Below, in pieces: positions 13,803 through 22,322 of a stretch of 64,000 bases of DNA. Origin of the DNA: Sthenelais limicola. Lineage: Eukaryota; Annelida; Polychaeta; Phyllodocida; Sigalionidae. A program made the position numbers and the translations under genes. The notes beneath the pieces are model-generated. The model saw nothing but the letters and a program-made list of their open reading frames with translations, was not told the origin of the DNA and ran no database searches. The stretch covers positions 65,810,773 to 65,874,772 of the forward strand of contig OW804095.1 of assembly GCA_942159475.1 (NCBI GenBank). The letters run 5' to 3'. Within the stretch, counting starts at the first letter, position 1. Each line of letters opens with the position of its first letter.

Positions 13803-14855
13803 GGTTCCGGTTCCGGTTCTGGAAGATGTAAAAGCTAGAGCAAGAGCTTGCTTCTTTTTTTTCAGATACAGGAGTCTACGCAAAAAGCATCGTGCCAAAA
13901 GTTTGCACAAACCTTCATGAAGGTATAGAGAACACCCAAGGATATTGGATCCACGAGCTCTATAAGTCAGTCGAAAAATATAACCATCGATAGATCCGAC
14001 TCGAGTGGACCACGAGAGCGAATCGAAAGACCCGCCAAATCTAAAGGCTACCTCGTGTAGTCGAAGGACTGTAATAGTTACAAAAGCTGTCTCATTGTTT
14101 AATCCTCTACCAAAGTGGCACTAAGGATACATCCAAAGTGCCCCTTCGTCAGGAAGATTCGCATCATAAGTATTGCAAAGGATCTTAATCAAAATGGACT
14201 AAAACTGAAAGTGGTGGTGAAATTCTCCCAACCCGCCATTCATCCCTGGCTCATAGGTTCGGCGAGCGCCGAAGGATTGAACTATACAACAAAAATCTAG
14301 GCTATAGGGAACACAGGAATCCCATAAAAACAGGAATTATAAAAGGATCTGTGAAAAAGGTTTGGTTGCTTAAGAACTATACGGCCGTGACCAGAATAGA
14401 CTTATATTTGAGCTTGCTGAATTTCGGTCATCGACTAGTTGCATACTTGGAAGGCTAAAGAGTGCGCATGCGTACTTAGACAAGGCTACTACTCGATGTG
14501 CTTCGACAACAGAGTGTTTATACTGATATCTAGTTCCTTAATACAGCTTAAAGGCATCCATAAACAATAGCTGAAAAGCATTTCATGAAAAAAAAGTGTT
14601 ACTCAAGCGGCGACGCCACCGCGTGTTCCCTGATTGTCATAAACTGTTTAGTAAATAAGCACGGCATCGAGGAAAAGGTAAAAGTCAACAGCAGTCGACG
14701 GGTCATACGCGTTGCATCGGGTAAACGACACGGTAGACAATATATAGACAGCTATCGCTAGGATAGCAAGACTTCCACATCGCGCACGCGCGAAGGAAGT
14801 AAAGACTGTAAACAATAACAAAGTGCATCAAGCACGTGTGCTCTAGAATAAATCA
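13803..14855 (+). promoter_or_regulatory. LINE 5' UTR (internal promoter region)
   Basis: This is the stretch between the left target-site duplication and the ORF1 start. It begins with a repeated GGTTCC hexamer and contains CpG-rich patches, including a CGCGCACGCGCG stretch near 14780. Full-length LINEs usually carry an internal promoter in the 5' UTR; that role is inferred from position. Short open frames here are not supported as genes. Confidence 0.65.
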
Positions 14856-16307
14856 ATGTCAAAGCCTTCTAATAGTGACCAAATGAGCGGAGCGTCAGAA
14901 AGGAAGAGACAGAGATTAGAAGGAAAGCCCGAAGGTGAAGACAATATGGCCGGCAAAGGAGGGATGGAAGAACTAAAAGATATGATCGCTGGAGTAGCAA
15001 CTCAATGCAATGGGCTTGCAACTCAGATAACCCAGGTTCAAAGCAGTATCGAGCCTGTAGCCAAAATGGCCACGGAAAACAAAGGGGAGATTAAAGATAT
15101 CAAGGATGATAACATAAAAAGAGGTGTTGAAATGTTCAAAGTTAAAAAGAGGTTAGCTACGCAGGAAGATACCGTGGACACTCTTGACAACACAACAGTC
15201 AAGAAAACCGACCCCTGTTTCAGAAAGATGGAAAAAAATGCAAGGGAAGAGGAAAGGAGCAGGCTAAACAAACAGATAGCCGAAAGAGCCAATAATTTGG
15301 TATTCGAAGGATTAACCAAAGATGATGATGATGAATCCGCCGAAGAACTAAAAGACAAGATCGACAGAGTTCTTCATGACGGGCTTGGAATTCATGGGCT
15401 TTACATTAAGAACTTTTTCAGAATGGGAAATATCAAAAATCCCCCAGTGCTTGTACAGTTTGCATCCGCAGCTGATGTGAGCAGAGTCTGGAAGGCCAAA
15501 GGCAACCTGGAGAAATTTACCGTGCAAGACGATGGATCGCAAGTATACATCAAGAGAGATCTACCTGAGGAGATCCAATCCAGAGTTAATAAGGCAAGAC
15601 CAATTGTAAAAGTAGCAAGACTGTCTGGGAAATATAAGAAAGTCTTCAACGTGCACGGAGACGTTATATTAGACAACAGAAGATACCGTCATGACAGGCT
15701 TGACCTGCTGCCAGTGGAATTGGCCCCGTCCATGATATCTAAACGTGAAGACGAGAAAGTTTTCGCTTTTTTCAGCAAACTGAACCCGCTATCTAACTTC
15801 TATTCAACAGAATTTAGTCATGAGGGAAACCAGTTCTTGTGTATGGAACAGTTCTTAGCGTACAAAAAGTCAAGTTTGGAAAATCATCCCGTAAGAACCG
15901 CAACGATACTCACCATGTACGATCCATATGAGTGCAAAAGGATGTTAAGAGACATCGACAACGTCAAGGTCTGCCAAGAATGGGAAGCAAGGGTGGAGGA
16001 CATCCTCGATATAGGCCTAGCAGCGAAAGTCAGGAAAAACCCCATGATAAGAGAATATCTACTAAAAACGGAGGAAAAGGTGATTGCAGAGGCATCCCCT
16101 GCCGACGTGGTATGGGGTGTGGGAAAATCACTCAAGGACGATGGCATCCTCGACCAATCCACTTGGCCTCCCCAAAGCAACCGCCTGGGCAAGGCGTGGA
16201 TGAGGTTGAGGGCAAAGATTGTTGCTGCAGAGAAGAGAAAGGCAGAGCGGCAGGAAGAGTTGAAGGGAGAAGAGGACAACGAGGAGGAGGACATGGACGA
16301 TTGGTAG
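14856..16307 (+). CDS. LINE ORF1 protein with C-terminal NADAR domain
   Basis: A 483-residue protein expected to bind LINE RNA and form the retrotransposition particle. Residues ~1-30 are charged and basic. Residues ~30-150 are Lys/Glu-rich and heptad-like, suggesting a coiled-coil trimerisation region. Residues ~150-290 resemble the RRM-plus-C-terminal-domain core of L1-type ORF1p. Residues ~298-465 are a NADAR (YbiA/DUF1768) domain: a PLSNF motif, MEQF with the conserved acidic E331, a WEAR/NP helix region, VVWGVG around W420-G421, and NRLGKAWMRLR. The tail is Glu-rich. NADAR proteins belong to ADP-ribose/NAD metabolism, and some remove ADP-ribose from guanine in DNA. The ATG at 14856 gives the full coiled-coil. 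The frame is open throughout and the fusion is continuous. Confidence 0.92.
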   Translation: MSKPSNSDQMSGASERKRQRLEGKPEGEDNMAGKGGMEELKDMIAGVATQCNGLATQITQVQSSIEPVAKMATENKGEIKDIKDDNIKRGVEMFKVKKRLATQEDTVDTLDNTTVKKTDPCFRKMEKNAREEERSRLNKQIAERANNLVFEGLTKDDDDESAEELKDKIDRVLHDGLGIHGLYIKNFFRMGNIKNPPVLVQFASAADVSRVWKAKGNLEKFTVQDDGSQVYIKRDLPEEIQSRVNKARPIVKVARLSGKYKKVFNVHGDVILDNRRYRHDRLDLLPVELAPSMISKREDEKVFAFFSKLNPLSNFYSTEFSHEGNQFLCMEQFLAYKKSSLENHPVRTATILTMYDPYECKRMLRDIDNVKVCQEWEARVEDILDIGLAAKVRKNPMIREYLLKTEEKVIAEASPADVVWGVGKSLKDDGILDQSTWPPQSNRLGKAWMRLRAKIVAAEKRKAERQEELKGEEDNEEEDMDDW

Positions 16308-16357
16308 TTAGTGTTTGATGTGGGCTGTGTTTTTGTTTTTGTTTAAATCAATTAATA

Positions 16358-19300
16358 ATGGAAGCCCAAAATAATATGTCGATCTACTTGGCATCGCTAA
16401 ATGTTAATGGTATAAATGGCATCGTTAAGAGGAAAGCAGTGTTTGATATATTGAAAAAGCATGAACATTGCATATTTGCATTACAAGAGACACACAGTGA
16501 CATTTCTACAGAAAAGATCTGGAGACAACAGTGGGACGCGCCCATGCACTTGGTTCATGGAGCGTCCAATTCCAGGGGAGTAGCGATCTTATGTTCGAAA
16601 GGTTTAGATTTAAAAATTTCCTTAAAGGGAGGAGACTGTGAAGGAAGGATAGCTTATATTGACTGTACTCTTGATGAAAAGGAAGTAACCATCATGTCGG
16701 TGTATATGCCAACTAAAGACAAATATAAATACCAAGCTGAGGTTTGTAAGAGAATGAAAGAAATCCTGCTAAGTAAAGCGGATAGAAGTGTTATTGTCAT
16801 GGGAGATCTTAATATGTGTTTGACAGATTTTTCTAGAGATAACCCTCCTGATTATATTAATCAAGCATGTAATGAAGGTGTTAAACAAATGTTTGAATTG
16901 ATGAAGAGTCTAGAGCTCAATGATATGGTCAAAGAGCTAGAACAAGTTGGAAATAATGTAACATGGAGAAGAGGTGAGCAATCGTCCAGATTGGACTATG
17001 TTTTAGTTGATGATTCCTTAAGACCCCTAATTAAAAAACAAGAAGTTCTGGAGTTTGAGCATTCTGATCATCACCTAATAAAGGTAGAAATCATGCTAAA
17101 CACGACCAGGAGAGGGCCAGGATTTTGGAAGATGAATAAGGCACTATTAGACAACAAAGAATATGTTGAATTCATGGAAGAAAAGCTATCCAAAGTCATA
17201 AATGAAGATAAATTCGAAAGTCATATCGCGTTGTGGGAATTCATAAAATTCACGATCAGATCCGAGTCCATAAAATTTTCCAAAGCCAGAGCTAAAGCCA
17301 AGAGAATGCATGAAAACTTATTAAGGGATAGGCTGAAATGTATTAATGAAATAAACAGCTTAAACGATGAGCTATTAATGGAAAGAGAGTCCATTAGGGA
17401 CGAGTTAAAAGCGAATAGCTTAGCTAAAGCACAGGGAGCACTAGCTAGAAGTAGAGCCAAATGGCTCGCCGAAGGCGAAAGACCGACGAAATACTTCCTG
17501 TCGCTGGAAAAAAGAAACTATAGTAAAAAAGTTATATCCCAGTTAGTAGTCAATGATATTGAAATTTGTTCAAGCAAAGAAATACTAAGCGTCGAGAAAA
17601 ACTTCTATGAAAAATTGTATACGCAAGAGTCAGAAGATAGAGATGATCAAATTAATTTTATCCAGAGTGTAGTACCTCCTTATGTGTGCACTGACGACGA
17701 AAAAGCCAGACTAAACAGAAGTTTCGAAGATAAGGAGATTTGGAATGCGATCCAATCGGTCAAGGGCGACAAAGCCCCAGGTTCTGATGGTATAACGATT
17801 GAATTTTACAAGTGTTTTTGGGACATACTTGGTCCAGTTTTCAAGAATATGATTGTAGAATGCAAGGAAAACAAATCTTTATCTAATGAAATGTATAGAG
17901 GCGTTATATCTGTTATTCCCAAAAAAGAGTGTGATTTAAGGCTACTCAAAAACTGGAGACCAATATCCTTACTGAATACGGATTATAAAATTCTGTCCAA
18001 AACGCTGGCAGAAAGAATTAAAGTTGTCTGCCCAAGGCTAGTCAATGAAGATCAGGTGGGCTTCGTCAAGGGTAGGTACATTGGTAGCGCAATAAGGAGG
18101 ATAGAAGACACGGTGAGCTTTCTGGAAAAACATGAGAAAAAAGGATTGATTGTGTCCTTGGACTTCCAGAAAGCTTATGATACGGTTTCCTGGAGGTTTT
18201 TGATTGAATGTTTAAAAGAACTAGGTCTAGGTGAAAATTTTGTCGAATGGGTGGAAATACTATTGAAAGGTTCGAGATCGTGTGTTATTAACAATGGGTT
18301 TACTTCTGACTGGTTCGCCATAGAAAGAGGGGTAAAGCAAGGAGACCCAATATCATCACAATTATTCATTTTAGTGGTCGAGAAGCTCGCAGAAGCCCTA
18401 AGAGCAGCTCCGGAATGTAAAGGCATTAGTATTGGAAACACAGTAAACAAAGTAGCCCAGTTTGCGGACGACTTAACCATTTTCGCTAAAAATGAGGCCG
18501 ATATGTGTAATATGATAAAGATCATAGAGAAGTTTGGAAGTGTGTCTGGGTTAAAACTCAATGTATGTAAGACCCAAGGGTTCAATGTAGGCGGCAGTCC
18601 CCTGGACATGCAAATTTCACACGATATTTCATGGGTGTCTGATATGAAAGTGCTAGGTATTGTATTAACATACCCTTATGACCAAGAAAAACAGAACAAG
18701 CTAAATTTCGAGCCGATCATGGAGAAAGCAGGTAAATGTATTGCCCACTGGTCTAGAAGGGATATCTCTCTTAAGGGCAGAGTTTTAGTGGCAAATTCCT
18801 TAATCGCTCCTCTATTTATGTATGCGGCCAGTATGATCAGTGCCCAAAACCACTATATCAAGTCGTTTCAAACGAAAATAGAGAAGTTTATATGGAAGGG
18901 AGGAAAAACGATGGTCGCAAGGAAGTATATATGTCAGAAAACCTGCGATGGAGGTTTGAACTTGCATGACATCGAATCTAGAGTTTATGCCGCCAAATTC
19001 ATGTGGATTAGGAAAATGTTAAATGAGCAGCACTTAAAATGGACCGCTTATATTAGACAGGCCGTGGGTGAAGATCTGCTAAGCACTTTTAGAAAGAGGT
19101 CGAAACCAAAATACACTTATTCGTGTTTTTATGATGATTTGATTGACCTGTGGAACAGATTCTATGTATTAAAGGAGCCGACTTCGAAAAAGGAAGTATT
19201 GTGTGAGGGAATCTGGAAAAACATACACCTACAAGTCGAAAAAAAAGTTGTGAAGTGGGAAGAATGGAAAAAGAAAGGTATTTCCAAAATTAACGACTTA

Positions 19301-20128
19301 GTAGAAGGTAATAAGGTTAAAAAGGTCAACCAATTTTGGTCTGAGAATAGAATCAAAATCAACTTCGTCGAAAGGTTCCAGATAAGAGATATCATTCCCA
19401 GAAAATGGTGGATTCTACTATGTGATGGCTCGGAGGTGAACTTCAAAAATGAGCTTGTATGTAATTTCAAAGACAAAAAGATTAACATCATGTCTACGAA
19501 TGCCAAAGAGTTATATATAGCCTTGAAAGAAGTCATTATTGGTAAAGAGGAGCGAAACATCATATGGGTTGAAAAGTTTGCCAATAAAGGTATCGATATA
19601 TCTGGGGTTGAACCCACAGAGTGGTATATGTTGCCGTACCTGTGCACCAGAAATGTAAGAGTCCAGACCTTCCAGTATAGAGTTATCAATCGGCTCACCG
19701 TGTGTAATCTCAAGCTAGAGAAATATGGTTTTAAAAACACTATTATCTGTGATTATTGTGAAGAAGTCGACGATGTTTTCCATTTTTTCATTGATTGTGA
19801 ACGTGTGAACAATTTATGGCACACCTTAATCAATTGGGCCAGCCGCAACAGATGGTTAGACTGCGAAATACTCGATGACATTAATGCCGCACATTTGATC
19901 TTGGGCATTCCGTCCAACGATGTAAAACATAGAAGGTTAAACTTTATATTCCTAAAGGCCAAATTCTATATTTACAGAACGAGATTATTCCATGAGAATA
20001 AAGTGTGCTTTTTCGAATTTCTACGAGAAATCAAGATAGCCATTAGAGCGCTCAAAGATTGCACTAAATTTGGACCGGTGAACGAAAAGGAATATAAACT
20101 ATGGGAGGGATTTTATGAGGAATTGTAA
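16358..20128 (+). CDS. LINE ORF2: APE endonuclease and reverse transcriptase
   Basis: A 1256-residue enzyme that nicks the target and copies the LINE RNA at the nick. The N-terminal ~240 residues are an exonuclease-endonuclease-phosphatase fold: SLNVNG near residue 13, LQETH with E44, MGDLN, SRLDYVLV and HSDHHL. The reverse transcriptase follows at about 470-760, with NWRPISLLN, a motif A aspartate at D602 (SLDFQKAYD), VKQGDPIS and the FADD box at 702-705. The C-terminal part has a zinc-knuckle-like C-x2-C-x7-H-x4-C at 1131-1147, as in L1/Tx1 elements. It starts 50 bases after ORF1 in another frame, so a reinitiation-type mechanism is likely. No stop or frameshift is visible. Confidence 0.97.
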   Translation: MEAQNNMSIYLASLNVNGINGIVKRKAVFDILKKHEHCIFALQETHSDISTEKIWRQQWDAPMHLVHGASNSRGVAILCSKGLDLKISLKGGDCEGRIAYIDCTLDEKEVTIMSVYMPTKDKYKYQAEVCKRMKEILLSKADRSVIVMGDLNMCLTDFSRDNPPDYINQACNEGVKQMFELMKSLELNDMVKELEQVGNNVTWRRGEQSSRLDYVLVDDSLRPLIKKQEVLEFEHSDHHLIKVEIMLNTTRRGPGFWKMNKALLDNKEYVEFMEEKLSKVINEDKFESHIALWEFIKFTIRSESIKFSKARAKAKRMHENLLRDRLKCINEINSLNDELLMERESIRDELKANSLAKAQGALARSRAKWLAEGERPTKYFLSLEKRNYSKKVISQLVVNDIEICSSKEILSVEKNFYEKLYTQESEDRDDQINFIQSVVPPYVCTDDEKARLNRSFEDKEIWNAIQSVKGDKAPGSDGITIEFYKCFWDILGPVFKNMIVECKENKSLSNEMYRGVISVIPKKECDLRLLKNWRPISLLNTDYKILSKTLAERIKVVCPRLVNEDQVGFVKGRYIGSAIRRIEDTVSFLEKHEKKGLIVSLDFQKAYDTVSWRFLIECLKELGLGENFVEWVEILLKGSRSCVINNGFTSDWFAIERGVKQGDPISSQLFILVVEKLAEALRAAPECKGISIGNTVNKVAQFADDLTIFAKNEADMCNMIKIIEKFGSVSGLKLNVCKTQGFNVGGSPLDMQISHDISWVSDMKVLGIVLTYPYDQEKQNKLNFEPIMEKAGKCIAHWSRRDISLKGRVLVANSLIAPLFMYAASMISAQNHYIKSFQTKIEKFIWKGGKTMVARKYICQKTCDGGLNLHDIESRVYAAKFMWIRKMLNEQHLKWTAYIRQAVGEDLLSTFRKRSKPKYTYSCFYDDLIDLWNRFYVLKEPTSKKEVLCEGIWKNIHLQVEKKVVKWEEWKKKGISKINDLVEGNKVKKVNQFWSENRIKINFVERFQIRDIIPRKWWILLCDGSEVNFKNELVCNFKDKKINIMSTNAKELYIALKEVIIGKEERNIIWVEKFANKGIDISGVEPTEWYMLPYLCTRNVRVQTFQYRVINRLTVCNLKLEKYGFKNTIICDYCEEVDDVFHFFIDCERVNNLWHTLINWASRNRWLDCEILDDINAAHLILGIPSNDVKHRRLNFIFLKAKFYIYRTRLFHENKVCFFEFLREIKIAIRALKDCTKFGPVNEKEYKLWEGFYEEL

Positions 20129-20573
20129 ACCTTGCTCATGTTGGTATATAGTACGATAGAGTAGAACTGACGTACAAAAGGATAACACATGTGTAGTGAT
20201 GATAGTTATGTGATCCTTTCCTTTTCTTTTTATTTTTTGATAAAATGTACCCCAAAGGGAGATTGTCTAGTTTAAAATTAAATTGCGTAAAATGAAGTCA
20301 TAACAGGAGCTAGGTGTGTACACAATTCCAATGACGATAAGAAGCCGTACAAATATCCAAAAACACTGTAGTAAGGTAACGGATTTTATTAGATGTTAAA
20401 GTATAGCAAGCAAGGTAAAATCTTCGAACCTCATTTCAGAAGAAGGTACAAAACGAAAAAGTATACGCACATACAAGAAATTTGATATAAGAGCGATGTA
20501 ACACATTGTCAAGCTCTTTAAATGTTGCCTCTGTCTGATTTTTGAATAAAGACCCGGTGTTGGGAAAAAAAAA
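20129..20573 (+). terminator. LINE 3' UTR, polyadenylation signal and poly(A) tail
   Basis: The non-coding tail of the element includes a pyrimidine-rich stretch near 20215-20240, an AATAAA signal at 20545-20550 and a terminal A run from about 20564. The right target-site duplication abuts the A run. In L1-type elements this region is the template for priming. Confidence 0.9.
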
Positions 20574-20590
20574 AATATTGATATGCGGAG
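20574..20590. repeat. LINE target-site duplication, right copy
   Basis: An exact second copy of the 17 bases at 13786-13802, directly after the poly(A) tail. The absence of mismatches supports a young insertion. Confidence 0.93.
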
Positions 20591-21543
20591 AATAATATGT
20601 ATCTCTGTCCCAGATCTGTAGGACCGAAACTCAATGCTAACTCTATGAAGTTTCGGACCTACAGTTTACTATAAGAAAGATCTATACTCCTATACACGTA
20701 ATGTACTTTATAATATAATAAGCGTTAGAGCACTTTTTAAACAGGCAGCTGCCTTGTAAGGAAGTGATCCCGAGGCACAGATGTGAGGCGAGTCTTGGTG
20801 TTGATATGCTGTATAAGCTATTTCCTCATAAAAGTCTATATTACACAAGCAGTGAGGCACACCATTTAGCTTTAGCATGTCAGGGGAACAACTATGTTGA
20901 CATGAGCTAAGTCGGTGACCACTGGGATCGCCAGCAGGCCGCCACAATGTTTATATATCGCCATGGAAACTCACAGCTGACCACGCACATGTCTCCGTAC
21001 CGGCCACCAGGTTTCTCTCGGTGACACCTCAGAGTATGTCACGTGACCCGTGTCACATGACCCTTGTCAGTTGTTCCTTGCGCGTAGCACTATGTAATAT
21101 CAATATTTGTTACTTTTGACAAACAGCCATTTTGGATCACTTCCTACCGTACAACATGACACTGCTTGGCATGTTTTATTGGTAGTAACACAAAGGTCCC
21201 TCTCTTTTCCTCTCGACTTCTCCAGTGATTGAATGATGTCCATCTTCTTCCGAGCATCTCTGTGTCTCGAGGTCTGCAAGGGCATGAGAAGGTCGGGAAG
21301 AGGTCGAATGAAGGCTGGTTGCAAGTCACATCAGCGGCCATTCATCATATTCTTGAATTTTCTGCCCGTTATGGTAAAGTTTTAAAAAATAAACCAATAC
21401 GTAAAATTCTGATGAAATAATGTTATACTGGCGCTATTCCATTGACAATGGAAGTCAGCATGACGATGATATGGGATATTCTGATTCACATTGAAGTAAT
21501 TATCGAATAATTATGGGGGGAAAATAGGTGTTTCTGATTTACC

Positions 21544-21574
<31 letters not shown>

Positions 21575-21910
21575 ACGCACACCTACCTAGAAAACCTCCC
21601 CCAGCTAATAACAAGATTTTGACCATGCTTATTTTATTTTGCAATGTTTTACTAAAACAATAGGTAACAAAAGCAGAAAAACAGGTTTTTCTAACTAGGA
21701 AGCGTTAAAAGGCACATTTCCCTTGTTTAAGACAACTATTGTTGAAAAAAAGACAACTATTGTTACGAAATAGACAATTTTCAGTTCCTGGAAGGTGCTT
21801 TTTAAAAAAAGTTTTAAAAAAAGTTAGAGCACAGACTGCTTTGAATAACTGTAAATTATTTTTTAGCCATCACAAGACCTATGCAATACATTTTCCCTCT
21901 CATTTCTATT
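20591..21910. other. non-coding, no gene seen
   Basis: No coding or RNA gene was recognised. A poly-C run followed by a CA dinucleotide run lies at 21542-21577. A patch at 20940-21080 has TCACGTGAC E-box-like and CACATGA motifs and is relatively GC-rich. A regulatory role is possible but unproven. Confidence 0.5.
21542..21577. repeat. poly-C and (CA)n microsatellite
   Basis: About 19 C residues run straight into about 8 CA units. Such tracts are prone to length variation and sequencing error. Confidence 0.9.
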
Positions 21911-22322
21911 TCAAAATCAATCATATTGTATGCTGAAAGTGCGGTTGAACGCGAAGAACACCGAATCGTTTTTGAAATAGACTATTGGGAAATTATACTG
22001 ATTCAGGGTTGGTCTAGGTGGGTGGGGCTAGGTGTGTGGGTGTGTGGTGGTGGTGGTGGGGGGGGGGGGGGGTACATACACATGAGTCTCTAACGTGTGT
22101 TCTTCTCTCAAATTTGTTCAAAATCAATCATATTGTATGCTGAAAGTGCGGTTGAACGCGAAGAACACCGAATCGTTTTTTAAATAGACTATTGGGAAAT
22201 TATACTGATTTAGGGTTGGTCTAGGTGGGTGGGGCTAGGTGTGTGGGTGTGTGGTGGTGGTGGTGGGGGGGGGGGGGTACATGCACATGAGTCTCTAACG
22301 TGTGTTCTTCTCTCAAATTTGT
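21911..22322. repeat. 207 bp tandem duplication with poly-G/GT tract
   Basis: Two adjacent copies, 21911-22117 and 22118-22322, have an offset of 207 bases. They differ at only a few positions, mainly in the length of the poly-G run and in single substitutions. Each copy carries a GGTGGTGGTGG block and a G run near its end, so slippage in the G-rich part may have promoted the duplication. Confidence 0.92.

Larger units (their letters stand above)
13803..20573 (+). mobile_element. full-length L1/Tx1-type LINE, both ORFs intact
   Basis: A 6.77 kb non-LTR retrotransposon is bounded by an exact 15-17 bp target-site duplication. Its parts in order are a ~1.05 kb 5' UTR, ORF1, a 50-base spacer, ORF2, a ~0.45 kb 3' UTR with AATAAA, and a poly(A) tail. 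ORF2 encodes an apurinic-type endonuclease and a reverse transcriptase; ORF1 encodes a coiled-coil/RRM-like protein with an added NADAR domain. The two-ORF plan, the endonuclease type and the C-terminal CCHC-like motif fit the L1/Tx1 group, though the exact clade needs a tree. Perfect flanks and open frames indicate a recent insertion that may still be competent. Confidence 0.95.

Noticed and set aside
15038..16318. Several open frames opposite or overlapping LINE ORF1
   Set aside because: They are shadows of the Lys/Glu-rich ORF1 frame, as expected from its codon pattern.
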